From contig ML213508.1 of the NCBI GenBank assembly GCA_004369045.1, positions 69,227 through 109,129 of the forward strand: a DNA stretch of 39,903 nt, in the 5' to 3' direction. Source of the DNA: Heliocybe sulcata. Its lineage: Eukaryota > Basidiomycota > Agaricomycetes > Gloeophyllales > Gloeophyllaceae. Below are positions 1-10,461 of the stretch, piece after piece; position 1 is the first letter of the stretch; each line of letters begins with the position of its first letter. The notes below the pieces were generated by a model. That model saw only the letters and a program-made list of their open reading frames with translations. It was not told the DNA's origin and searched no databases. The position numbers and the translations under genes were made by a program.

Positions 1-1509
1 GTCCACGTCCGGGTTGTGCTCACGGAGCCAGCCATGCCCGAGGATGATGTTGTGTTTCCCGAGCCTGGTCACTGCAAGGTTGATGCGCTCCGTATGGTCG
101 CGGTAGCGGAGGACCGTGTCAACGATCTCCTCAATCGAACCGGCCTCATTTGGACTACCATCCACGTTGAACACAGGGATCGGCCGTAAGAGTTTGCGAG
201 TGGGCAACCCCTGTTCACGAACGTAGGCCAGACTGATGTACCCAGCGCTAGTTGCACCGCTGTCAATCAGAGCGTCAGTCGAAACAACCTTCGCTGTCTG
301 CGTAGACTCTAGCTCCACCTTGATGCTGGTAGAACGCAGTCCGGGGATGGCAGAGACAGTGTACTTGCGCGGAAGCTTACGCTCCCAACGCGGCAGCAGA
401 TGGTACGGAATGAGCTTCTGTTGAACAACCGGAGGTGGAGACACGAGCGTGGAAGTGACTGCCTCAGGGGCGACTTCTGCCAAAGGGGGCTCTAGGGAGT
501 CGGAGGCCTCTTCAACAGGGAGCGAGGCGAAGTGGTTGGCGGATGAAAGAGCTGGCCGAGGGGTTACAACGACTGCAGGTGCTGGCAGTGGTTCCATGAT
601 CGGGGCAGGGTCAAGAGGGGTCTGATCCGCAACCGTTGAGCTGAAAACCTCACTCTCACGGATGCTTCGAGCGTAACGCCTGGCTGCCAAGATCCATCCT
701 TCGAGGTCCGAGTCGGAAGGGCGGCCCAACGAGGTGGTTAGCGGGGTCTCAATATCTGGGTGAAGACCGCGGCGGAAGTTCAGGACATTCAGGGATGCAA
801 GTCCTGGATCCGAAGAGCGTAACTGGGCAAGGCGGAGCAACCGACGGAACGAGTCAATATACTCCTCGATTGAAGACGAACCCTGGTAGTAGTCGGTGCC
901 TACCAAGGTTAAGGCCGTGTCCGCACGTTCGTAGGGGGAAATGAACTCGCGTGCGAACTCAGCCTCAAAACCAGCCCAGTCCTCGAAGTAGGGGCTGCCA
1001 GTCTCACGCTCGACCTCGTAGAGGTTCGTCACGAAGTCCGCAGCTCGCCCAGACTTGAAGAAGCCAAGCGCCCATCGGATCCTCATCTGGTCATTGGGGA
1101 AATGACTGGGGTTGGTGCAGACGAGATTCCAGAAGTGCCGAGCATGCTCCCGCTTCCCATCAAAGTCAGGAGGATTAGGAAAGCGTAGAGGCGCGAATGG
1201 GGAAGTGTTTCCAGGCCCAGGAGTAGGGGACTGGAAGCGCGACGGCACTCCACCGTAAAATGATGGGGTAACCGAGGGGGTAGGTGTAGGGGGTGTGAAG
1301 GGTGTGTGGGAAAGGTCACCAGGGTGCGGGGAGACTGGTTTGCTAACAGAAAAGTAGGGGGTATTCGCACCAGAAGCCAGACCAGAGACCAATGACAACA
1401 ACTGATCCAACTTCTCTCTCACACCAACTTCCTCGATGGCAGCGGCAGAGCTGCGAGCCTCTAACTGTTCAAGCCTAGCTAGGATACTGGAGGTGGTCAC
1501 AGCATCCAT
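1..1509 (-). CDS. Ty3/gypsy retrotransposon gag-protease (partial, runs off window)
   Basis: Reading the minus strand from the ATG at 1509, the frame stays open for 503 codons to base 1, so the 3' part (presumably reverse transcriptase, RNase H and integrase) lies outside the window. Residues 1-110 are a coiled-coil-like start followed by a Pro/Thr/Ser-rich stretch. Next comes a gag-like helical region containing FPNPPDFDG, YFEDWAGFEAEF and SIEEYIDSFRRLLRLA. A retropepsin follows, with the aspartate motif ALIDSGATSAGYI and the later IILGHGWLREHNPDVD. Both motifs are characteristic of Ty3/gypsy (Metaviridae-type) gag-pol polyproteins. I see no CCHC zinc knuckle between gag and protease; the gag region has almost no cysteine. 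The frame is uninterrupted, so this part could be functional. Its 5' LTR lies just upstream at 1630-1869. Confidence 0.88.
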   Translation of the reverse strand, partial: MDAVTTSSILARLEQLEARSSAAAIEEVGVREKLDQLLSLVSGLASGANTPYFSVSKPVSPHPGDLSHTPFTPPTPTPSVTPSFYGGVPSRFQSPTPGPGNTSPFAPLRFPNPPDFDGKREHARHFWNLVCTNPSHFPNDQMRIRWALGFFKSGRAADFVTNLYEVERETGSPYFEDWAGFEAEFAREFISPYERADTALTLVGTDYYQGSSSIEEYIDSFRRLLRLAQLRSSDPGLASLNVLNFRRGLHPDIETPLTTSLGRPSDSDLEGWILAARRYARSIRESEVFSSTVADQTPLDPAPIMEPLPAPAVVVTPRPALSSANHFASLPVEEASDSLEPPLAEVAPEAVTSTLVSPPPVVQQKLIPYHLLPRWERKLPRKYTVSAIPGLRSTSIKVELESTQTAKVVSTDALIDSGATSAGYISLAYVREQGLPTRKLLRPIPVFNVDGSPNEAGSIEEIVDTVLRYRDHTERINLAVTRLGKHNIILGHGWLREHNPDVD

Positions 1510-1629
1510 ATTTGGCCCAGGGAGAGTAGAGAGGCCGTATGCTTCTGCACAAAGGAGGGGGCTATATGATCCAACTGGAAGGGCCACTGGGTCTTGACTA
1601 CCTGTAGCGAAGGAACGCTGACAGCCAGA

Positions 1630-1869
1630 TGCCAGTAGCAGCCTCTAAGTGTGGAATAAAGTCCAGTCCTTCAAAGAGAAACCTGTTCCTGCTGTAAGGG
1701 CTACCTTAACAACCAGTGAGCTGGCAAGGCTGCATGTTGTTGAAGGGAGTTCCAAAGCAAATATATACACTCATGAGCACTAGATACATCCACTACTAAT
1801 ATCTAAGGGCTCACCTGCACGTTGTTGAAGGGAGTTCCAAAGAGGAACAGGTTAAGGAACCCTTCAACA
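1630..1869 (-). repeat. 5' LTR of the Ty3/gypsy element
   Basis: The 240-bp segment begins TG and ends CA and sits directly upstream of the gag ATG, with a 120-bp leader (1510-1629) between. On the minus strand it starts TGTTGAAGGGTTCC, contains a TATA-like GTATATATTTG near 1770-1760, and ends CTGGCA. After a TC spacer comes TGGCTGTCAGCG, a plausible tRNA primer-binding site. Inside the LTR the 20-mer TTGTTGAAGGGAGTTCCAAA occurs twice (about 1738 and 1821), so it has an internal direct repeat. The partner LTR and the target-site duplication cannot be checked because the other end is outside the window. Confidence 0.62.
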
Positions 1870-3156
1870 AGTGCAAAACAGAAAGTGGCCGCTCTGCGTG
1901 ACATGTGACGTCACGTCACGGTGGCTGAAAGCGAAGGTGGCTGAAGGGGAGTCCTTACAGGAGGTCCCGAAGTTGAAAGACAAGTCCTACTCTGACTTTG
2001 CCTTGTCAGAGAGGGAATGGGAGTACTTGGTGGTTGTGCACCGTGTCCTTCAGGTATGTGACATGCCAATACAACGTTTTTGACTCGAGTTGATAGCTGT
2101 ACAGGAACCGTCTGATGCCCACCAGAGCTTCTCATTGGTGAGCAAGCCAACGCTCTGGGCTGCCATCCCAATCCTCGAGAACCTGCAGAATAGTTGGGAG
2201 GGCATGGCGAAGGATCCGCAGTATGCACGGGTCAAGGATGCCATCAATGCAGGGCTCCGTAATTTAGGAAAGTGGTACCGGAAAACCGAAACAAGTGGTG
2301 CATATGTCATCGCGCACGGTATGTCGCTTCTCACACTACAGCAACATCTTCAACTGAATGCGGCTTCCAAAGTACTGGACCCACGATGGAAGATGGCGTA
2401 CATGTCTGCGAAATGGGACAAGAAGGTCCTGGCATCGGCGAGGCTTCGTCTCGAGGCTGAGGTTCAGTCTCTCTTTGGTCAGATATCGAGTGTGACTGAT
2501 GATACTACAGTTTGACCAATACTATCATATGGTCAATACCACCACAAGCTCGCAATCGGCATCAGCGAAGTCAGCTACGAGGCCTGCCTCATGTATGTCC
2601 TTTCTTGCCCGATTTCAGGACATGACGGTCTGACTTCTGTTCAGCGGCACCTGAAGCTCGTCACTATGGCTTTAGTTGGATGCTAGCAGCTGTGAGGGAG
2701 AGGCAGGAAGAGGATCGCGTAGGCAGGAGTCCACGAGAGGAGCTTGAGATGTATCTCAGCAGTCCTCTTGAACCTCCGAGCCTTGATGATGTTGTTCATT
2801 GGTGGGGCGTGAGTGTTCCGATTCATTAGTCTTCTCTATTTGAACTCAATTGTCCCTAGCACCATCAGGTTCAATATCCCGTCCTGTCGCGAATGGCCAG
2901 GGACTACCTCGCTGTCCAAGGCTCCGCAGTTGCATCTGAGCGTGCATTTTCAAGTGGAGGCATCACGAGCGCGCCGCGACGTAGGCGAATGCAGGCGAGC
3001 ATCTTTGAAGCACTCCAGATCCTGAAGAGTGCGTATCGGAATGGTCACATCTCAGCTAGCAAGGAGGCTACGGAGTTCGTACAGGACCTGAACTTTGATT
3101 CAGATGTCGGCGATGATGAGTGGACTGATATTGACGATGACGGGGACAATGTATAG
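1870..3156 (+). pseudogene. hAT-family transposase, 5'-truncated by the LTR element
   Basis: Five exons join in frame: 1870-2053, 2105-2461, 2511-2592, 2645-2808 and 2860-3156. The introns are 49-52 nt, all GT-AG, and every phase matches. The encoded piece is the C-terminal half of an hAT transposase. The central part carries LSEREWEYLVVVHRVLQ and DPRWKMAYMSAKW. The C-terminal dimerisation domain carries SRMARDYLAVQGSAVASERA, then FSSGG, and EALQILKSAYRNGH, which is the hallmark hAT C-terminal motif. It ends in an acidic tail. There is no start codon: the coding sequence begins exactly where the LTR of the neighbouring retrotransposon ends, so the N-terminal zinc finger and first catalytic residues are missing. 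The remaining exons show no stop, so truncation is recent relative to decay. The intron 2 donor (GTTCAG) is the weakest call. Confidence 0.8.
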
Positions 3157-3187
3157 TATGTCTTCTTACTCTATAGTTTGCAACCCA

Positions 3188-3360
3188 TTTGCATTTTTGC
3201 CCGTCCGGACGTGTTCGGACGTGCCTGAACGTGTACTGAACGTCATCGAACGGTTCTCTGACGTCCGGTCCAACGTTCAACGAGACGCTCGAACGGAACC
3301 TGGTATTCCGTCCTCGGTTCTCTCAAAAGCCATGAGAACCGAACCGAACTGAACGTCGAC
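3188..3360 (+). repeat. Probable 3' subterminal region of the hAT element
   Basis: Directly after the transposase stop, the sequence has repeated short GGACGT/GAACGT-type motifs (for example GTCCGGACGTGTTCGGACGT) and a hairpin, CGGTTCTC...GAGAACCG, near 3316-3342, followed by CGAACCGAACTGAACG. Clusters of short subterminal repeats next to a terminal inverted repeat are typical of hAT elements, which bind transposase there. The exact end and the 8-bp target duplication cannot be fixed because the 5' end was destroyed. Confidence 0.4.
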
Positions 3361-4082
3361 ATCACTAATATCAACATCCCCGCTTCATACTCCCACTGTT
3401 CTCCTTTCTCCAACCCGGACTCAAGTCCCTGCTCGCGTCCCTCCTCCTCTTCTGACTACGTTGGCCATCTCCGCAGAGGAGAGGAGCGCGTACCACGATG
3501 GTTCATTGATACAGACTATATCCCTCCAAAGCCTTGATTCGATGGGCCGCGAAGCAAGTACGAGACCTCCTAGCCCACCTACCCGCCCGTCAAAACACCA
3601 GGCCGTTTCAACCGCACCATATCATTCGTAACCCTCTCATCTCGGGTCGGTAAGCCAGCCAAACACTTCTCATCGCTATGGACTGAGTCGCTATTCACCC
3701 TGATCAGACAATATTTATATCGCTTACAACACCCAATATTCCATACACGCGTCTTGGAGGTCGTAGAGTGGAAGAGTGAAAGAAGGGGTTGTCGCGCCAC
3801 ATGCCACACCGCACGTGATAACATACTCCGCAGTGGGGAATGATCATCGTTTTACCATGAAGGATCTACATGCACGACGCGGCCACGAAAACGCGCGCAC
3901 TTCTCACTCGATATCTCATTGTACCAGTAGACGCTAAAGTAACAAGTCGCTGAGCAATTAACGGTTGACGATATTACCATTAATGCAACTCCCGCAATGG
4001 CATCTCCTCCTAGACGTGCCTCACTAAGTTTATCCCAGCAACCAGGGATGCAAGAACGAACCTCCACCCTAAGCAAAATTCG
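3361..4082. other. No gene recognised
   Basis: About 720 bp between the hAT remnant and the tRNA. The first 120 bp are pyrimidine-rich on the plus strand. Short open frames here have no recognisable motif and no coherent splice structure, so I call no gene. Confidence 0.5.
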
Positions 4083-4171
4083 TAGCAGCAGCTCGTTTCG
4101 ATCGAGCGACCTTTGGGTTGACGTAACTGGAGCGTATGAGCCCAACGCGCTTCCAACTGCGCCATGCTGCT
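4083..4171 (-). tRNA. tRNA-Met (CAT), initiator type, with 16-nt intron
   Basis: The minus strand folds into a full cloverleaf. The acceptor stem AGCAGCA (4171-4165) pairs with TGCTGCT (4090-4084), discriminator A at 4083. The D-arm is GCGC/GCGC. The anticodon stem TTGGG/CCCAA closes a CTCATAA loop interrupted after the base 3' of the CAT anticodon. The T-arm is GCTCG-ATCGAAA-CGAGC. Removing 4119-4134 (16 nt) leaves exactly 73 nt. The first pair is A-T and the T-loop begins with A (ATCGAAA rather than TTCGA); both are hallmarks of eukaryotic initiator tRNA. The intron lies at the canonical 37/38 position. All stems pair perfectly, so the gene looks functional. Confidence 0.92.
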
Positions 4172-7100
4172 ATTGAACACAGCTTGCCATTGCTTCCATG
4201 CAATCTTAGCCCGGATAGATGGGGACCTCGTACGCCCAAGTCCATTTCTTTATCCGCGGCGTTTCCACCTTGAATTGGTACAGGTACAATCCACGAAACG
4301 TTTGTATAACGGACAAGTGCGGACTGACCTCGGCGTATCCTGTAGATCGAACGATGCTCTGTCCATAGCTCTTAAGGTGACCCCGTCACTGTGTCTCCCA
4401 ATCCTTCCAACAGCCCCGGTCCAAGTATCAGACGGTGCTAAGTAGTGACTCATTCCGATAGCTGCAGTACCTGCGGGAAAGAAACGCACGGACGAGGTAT
4501 GCCCGCTGCTTAAGTCATCGGATCTGGTCCTTCGTCCAAGCCCACCTCCGTCATTTATCACTCTGCCTGATATGGTGGGATCTAAGTCGGCCTCTACAGA
4601 TGTCACAGGTCAAAACCACGCAGGCATATCCTAGGTTTTACTCCCTCTGCCTTTCCCGCCATTGAACGTCGAACACTGGCGTAGCGATGAGGTCGAGCCG
4701 CTCCTTCGCTCAGATAATAGCCTAGGAGTTGTTTAGGTTCACTGACCGTAAAAACTTCGTCACGCGGGCTCCTGTAACTGGACTTCGCCAAACGGATATC
4801 CCCCATCGCAGGACCTACTCTGACCGCTCTTTTGTGAGAACAGGTCACAGTCGGACTTCAGGATGTTGTTCTACGACCGGAAATGATCATGCATAATCTG
4901 AGGGCAGTTACGAAGCGCACCAGATGCCTACCATACATACGACGTCCGACACAATTCGCCAGCCTCAGTGAGCAGAAAGCCATCCTCGTCAAGATCATTC
5001 TCAAATCGTTATCCGCCATGGAAATCGATGCCTCTGAAAGACGCGCGGTGGATCAACTACCCGGCACAATATCTGCGTAATATGGGCCAGCTCCTCGTGC
5101 GCCAATGCATGCAGTTTCGTCAATCTCACCTTTGAATTCTTAGCAGATATGGACTTGCGTACTAAATGATCGTGATCAAGTCTAATAGCAATGCCTTCGA
5201 GCTGCTACATCGGCGCAACTGGTTTCAGAGCCAACTTGCCTACTAAAGTGTGTGATCTGCAGCTCCGACTGTCACCGAGGAGGGACGAGATGCTAGCAGA
5301 CATGGCAAGGCAAAGGTGGTACGGATTCGTGCTGAAAGGGAGTACGACTGTCGTAGCGTGAGGTAATAAACCTGCAATTAGCCATCGCATGGGATATTAT
5401 GAAGGCGGCCGGACGGTATTTGTGTAGCAGCACGAGGAAGGTATCATTAGAAGCCACGGACAGCTTGGACAGACACACCACACAGACACGCTAAACATGC
5501 TCGAGTGCCTTCGTAAGCGAACTGCGAATCTCCTGCTCTCGAGCGACAATGGATGCATCCGAGGCCGGAAGAGGGGAGAAATGCTCGGCTACGGATGCCT
5601 TGGATTCTCAAAGAACGTACAGTGGTATAGCTTGCAATAAAGACGGGACATCTGGTTTGATGATCAGGGCGCGATACAGACGCTGAAGCTTCGGAATAAA
5701 GGGATGCGACATACCGTGCGCGAAAGCGGACCATAAGAAGAGCAGTATTGCGCATGGAAGCTGGAGATCTTCGATTATGCGCGACTCCCACCAGGTGTTG
5801 CAGGCGTACATGCTGAGTCGAAGCGGGATGTGCAATGGAGTTCAGTGGACCTCCATCCAGGTCGACGGAGAGAGGCGAATATTACGCATGCCGATGGTCG
5901 CCGAGAGACTGCAGTGAAAGTGACTAAAGCTCACGAACCATGGCATCAATGTGGATGATCCGATGATACGTAGTCCATACCAGCGATACAACAGGACATA
6001 GGCTCCGGTGAGACGGGGCCCATGTCCTACCGTCCAATAGGCGCATGTATCCACATATTGAACGACCGTTAGACTCGATCATCTGGTTATCACCCGTATC
6101 GTAACCAAGTGTGTAGTCTGGGTACTGCCGCAGAGTCAGATATTCAACCGAGCGAGGGCATTTGAACGGACATAGAAAACGTGAGTCCAGCCTCGGAGCA
6201 GGTGATGACAATTATGCACCGGAGGATGACTTGGATTTCGAGTTAGTGACGACGGACAAAGGAACTTTGCTAAAGCCAGGCCTGACCAGACATGGTGACA
6301 AAGCTAATGGCCTCACTAGGAGTATAGTGTTGAACAGATTATGAGCGTGAGGACCCTAGAATCTCCTTTGCTGCGGCGTGAGGGCAGCTTCGGTTACTAA
6401 AACGGAATACTCACTATATACTGCATATATGCGCGTATCACAACAGTCCCGACAGTCGCGGAGCTTGACGACCAAATGATCTTCTCTGACAGGCCTGCCT
6501 GGATTTGCGCAGGACACTCCTGCCCAGTAGATAGTATCTTAGCCTGTAAGAGTCGCAAGACAGAAGCGGTCCATCGACACTGTAGCCACGAGAACTCGGA
6601 GAGCAATCCTGAGGTCGTAAAAAGCATGGGATTGTCGAGAGAAGGGAACAGCACCAGAATTTCCGATTCCAATGCGAACCGTGAGCAGGTCCATCCGCAT
6701 TTTCTGTACCAGCGGCTCTGAGCTATCAACACGCAGATCCTCTGGACGATAGCTCCGAAAGCAAGTTCACATGAAAGAAGCAGGAGAGCTAGCATGGCGG
6801 AGTGTGTCGCCTGTCTCGAGGGGTCTGCACGAGTGTGCAAAGTGTCTCTCCTCAAGTCAGGAGGCGCCTGCTTGCTCTGCCGACGCTGCGGTAGCCATCG
6901 CGTCTCAACAGTGGATGGGTTTGTTGACGACGGTTTAGGGCTCCGACGCTCGGCCGGACCCGGCCGTCATCGCGATTATCCTCGACGACTGTACTCCTCA
7001 AATCTCAGAGCTCTCGAACCCCAGTATGTATCAATGTTAGCCGGACGGGCAGCATCTGCATATTCATTAAAAAATCCCTAATATGCCATAAATGACGGTA

Positions 7101-7666
7101 GAAAATCCTCCGAGACACTTCCAGCGGTGTATAACTTGCATCTAGTAAGCTATTGGACGCTTTCATGGGCTCGGCAGGGGCATGGTATCACGTGATCTGC
7201 GCTCTGCGACGCGCCGTGTCGTGCCACGGCCCACCGCGGTCGACCGCAATCGTGACCCCCGGCCAGAGCAGGTATAGCCAGAAACAGGATAATTATGCTT
7301 TAATACGCATGTGTGGATGTCCCTGCTCTGAGGCTAATACTCGCTCTCTGTGGGGTGTAATAACCGTCAAAGCAACGTTCGAGGCTGGAGGGGGACCGCG
7401 GTTCCTGGATTGTCGACGGTGCTAATCCATTCTCCTTTCAGCCCCAGCAAGCTCTATAGCAGGAGAAGTAGATTAATAGAAGATGTGCCTAGAGAACAGA
7501 CGGACCATAATGGATTTGTCGGAAAAGGACGGACCCTTTTGGACCGTGTGACATTTGTGACAAGGCGGTCCAGCTGCTTTTCCGCGTCTACCCTGCAACC
7601 TCTCTACTATACCTTGGTTACCTCCTTCGCATTCTGTTGTATTTTATCTCTTGGGTGTATCATAGA
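4172..7666. other. Long stretch without a convincing gene
   Basis: Many overlapping open frames of 60-150 codons lie on both strands, but none carries a motif I recognise and I could not chain them with phase-consistent introns. The longest is a minus-strand 152-codon frame at 6397-6855. Minus-strand frames at 5608-6211 have a vaguely LRR-like composition but are interrupted repeatedly. The region may be intergenic, a decayed gene, or an intron-rich gene I failed to assemble. The last 500 bp probably contain the promoter and 5' leader of the gene starting at 7667. Confidence 0.4.
7187..7247. promoter_or_regulatory. Candidate upstream palindromes (E-box and GC-rich palindrome)
   Basis: Two perfect palindromes lie 420-480 bp upstream of the ATG at 7667. 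ATCACGTGAT at 7187-7196 contains a CACGTG E-box, the site bound by bHLH factors in fungi. GCGGTCGACCGC is at 7236-7247. Their position fits an upstream activating region, but binding is inferred only. Confidence 0.25.
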
Positions 7667-10051
7667 ATGGACTTCTCCCTTGACAGGCAAGATTTAATGG
7701 CATGGGCATCGTCATCGACCGCAGTGACAAGTGCAGAGGATGTAGAGTTCGAGGCGTATCTGCTGTCGGTTCTGGACAAAGAGACGTTTACTTTGGTACT
7801 TATCACTCATTCTCCGCTGTACGTGTGCTTATGGCGGATTATACGACCACGAAGACTGCTGGCGATGCATCATCTCTGTGGCAGGAGTGCATCGTTCCAG
7901 GTGTGCTTCATCGGTCCGCTGAGCAGAAGTATTGGAATGGGGGTGCGAGTACTGCTACTAAGGTACGTTTATAACATTGGTTTGTACTGCGCGTCTCCGA
8001 ACATGGCACTGCATAGATCGCAGCACCATCGTCTGCTGTGCCATGGAGGTGGAATGACTTCCCCAGCAATTGTGCAGGCGACAACGGGACTGGGAGCAAA
8101 TATGTAAGTCAGGACTGTTCAGCGTTACTATACTAGCCAAAAATGAGACCAAGACAATCACTCCTCAGGCTACTTCGTGTTACGGAGTACAGGCAAATGA
8201 CAGATCTCGTCTAAGTTCCGAGTGGTCTAGTCAAAGCAACTATGGTATCGGTTCAAGAGGTCCTTCGGTAAGTACTGCGTCATACAGTGCAATTACGGAT
8301 ACTGTATGACTCTTATGGTTCTTATACAAAGACTTCTTCATTCTCGGGGCGATACTCGCAGACTCGTCCGCCTCCGAACGACTGGCATAGTCATCAAGAA
8401 TGCTCCTACTCGTCTGGACCGACAATTGGTGGTTCCTTAGTAAGCAAACTAATGATGCTCATATGTATGTGTATTATAGTTATCTGATAATTGCGTCGTG
8501 AAGGCATACGCCTCTTCCGGAGGTCCGGAAAATCTGCAGACTGGCCGATATGCCAATCTCTATGACTCTAGTGTATATAACCTCGGACCGGATTATAATT
8601 CAGTAAGCCTCTCGTATCACATACCGACGCATAAATTGATGATTGGCCCTTGCACTTGCGTTTCCGACTCTCAGAACGCATCTGAAGGATACCAGTATTA
8701 TAACAGCTTTGACTCGAACTCGTATGATGTTCTATCAAGCACCTCAGCTGTCAGTATTACATCATTTAATAACGTGTAGCCACCGAGAGCGCTCACCCTG
8801 ATACTCAGCAGTGTACTGCACTTTACGAAGGACCAAATTTAGGCCAATCCTATTACAGTACCGTCTCTCTCGACAACAGTGGTCGAGAAATGAGCCTGAA
8901 TCAGGCCCAGGAGGCCATCAACGTTTCGAGCTATTCCGAATTGGCCGGTGCACTGGGAGACCTAGATGTATGGGTTATGTCAATGGAACTGTATTGTGTT
9001 ATTCTAATGAGGCTTACTTAACTTGCAGAGCCCGAAATCTGCGGTCCCAAGCATTGTGTATCCCAATGTCCAGCAAGCACCATCGATAATTAAACCAAAG
9101 ACATCCCGTTTAGTCATCCCTAAACTGTCGTCGACATCTAAGGCATACTTTTCGAGCCATGTCTATCCACCTTGGCCGCCCGCAATATTCAGGGAGGCTA
9201 ATTACATTCCGTTCTTTGATCTTCCTGTGTCACAGTCCAAAAACGGCATACGGCTTTCGGATATACAATGCGGCGAATACATGCCGCACAATACTGAAGC
9301 AGTACCCTCCGTTAGACACAGAGGTCGCGTCCAGATTGCGTTTAACGTAAGCCAATTCCATCTCTCCTAGTGGTTTTCCCGTAGTGACCTTGAACGTTAG
9401 CTTCAACCACTCGGCACGTTCTGCGCCACTGAGACCCTATATGAGACATCAGGTTACCTTTCCTATGGAACACTGCTATTATTGTTCGGCGCTGCTTTCA
9501 ATGAGTTCGCACAGACTAGAGAGGTTGGTGCAGTTTCAGAGGAACGGCGCACCATTCTAATGCGCATCTTGTAGGGTTGCTTCCCGAGCCGAGATGCCGC
9601 CTTCTTGCACTCGGTCGTCTACTCGGGGGAGTACTACTGGTGCGACTGGGTGGTCACAGATCCACAGGGCGTAGTTACCAAGCGTTCTGCAGTCGAACAG
9701 TGCCAGGTTGTGAAGTATCTGACAACTGGTCGCAGGCCGAATTCGTCCATACATACCGTTCTTGGTGACGGCCTCCCTGGACCAAAGGCCCGAAGTCCAT
9801 TGCAGGGAAGGCATACGCGCATCGACCCAGAATCATCGAGGGCTCTCCCCACCAATGCGCTGAAGGAGATCGTGGCTGAGAAGCCGTATGGGACTGGAAT
9901 GCGATACCTCGTCGTCTGGCCCGACGACGAATGTGAGTGGACTAGGGGAAAGGTAGTGAAGAAGACTTACGCATTCTCCCGGTGGAACAGTCTGAAGAGG
10001 AGTGGATCGCATTCAAGTTGTGCCTCATCTGAAGGTGCCTCTCCCTTGTAG
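7667..10051 (+). CDS. Hypothetical protein, about 600 aa, Ser/Tyr/Gly/Asn-rich, 11 exons
   Basis: Exons: 7667-7795, 7855-7962, 8017-8103, 8148-8267, 8332-8439, 8504-8602, 8675-8749, 8809-8967, 9029-9346, 9401-9523 and 9575-10051. Every intron is GT-AG, 44-72 nt, and falls in phase 0, so each exon is a whole number of codons. I do not recognise the protein. Residues about 70-270 are low-complexity and rich in S, Y, G, N and Q (for example WSSQSNYGIGSRGPS and YQYYNSFDSNSYD), like a disordered or prion-like region. The middle has IIKPKTSRLVIPKL and YPPWPPAIFREANYIPFFDL. A hydrophobic YLSYGTLLLLFGAAFNEF precedes a more globular C-terminus with YYWCDWVVTDPQG and RYLVVWPDDECEWTRGK. A transcription-associated or structural role is possible but unsupported. 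The exon 1/2 junction and the exon 3/4 acceptor are the least certain; two others leave 3-nt ambiguity. Confidence 0.7.
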
Positions 10052-10461
10052 AATATCGCCTGCTGTATATAAAATATCTGCGCTCATATAGTTTCTCCTA
10101 TTGAGTCATGGAAGTATATCGCCGGTCGAGATCTAGTAGCGCACCTTGACCGGTGTTCTTATCTGGGGTTGCAAACAATGCAGGTGCATGCTGTCCAAGT
10201 ATTGAGCGAACCCACCTCTAATCCTCGTCCGGAGATTGGCCAGTCCGACCTTAACTGACATAGACATACCAAGCGTACAAAGTATTATCGATGGAGGTAA
10301 TGGAAGAAAAAGCTAAATCAATCGCTCGTGCATGGCAACTTTGCGTTCCTGTCATGTTGCGCGTTGTGTTTCATTATGCAGCCAACAAGAGTAACTGATC
10401 TCACCATCAGACCAGGCACCACGTTCTTCACGATGCAGGCAGATCGTCGTCTCCGGACAGC
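10052..10461. other. Convergent intergenic region (3' flanks)
   Basis: About 410 bp between the stop of the plus-strand hypothetical gene and the stop of the minus-strand permease. It presumably holds both 3' untranslated regions. No further gene or repeat is visible. Confidence 0.5.

Noticed and set aside
4250-4848. Two abutting minus-strand frames (118 and 81 codons) overlapping by ATGA
   Set aside because: The arrangement looks operon-like but this is a nuclear fungal locus, neither has a recognisable motif, and composition is not protein-like.
5447-6211. Chain of minus-strand frames with LRR-like flavour
   Set aside because: I could not connect them with phase-consistent introns, and the plus strand is equally open; not enough to call a pseudogene.
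6397-6855. 152-codon minus-strand open frame with hydrophobic start
   Set aside because: No domain, no supporting splice structure, and overlapping open frames on the other strand; consistent with chance in a region of mid GC content.
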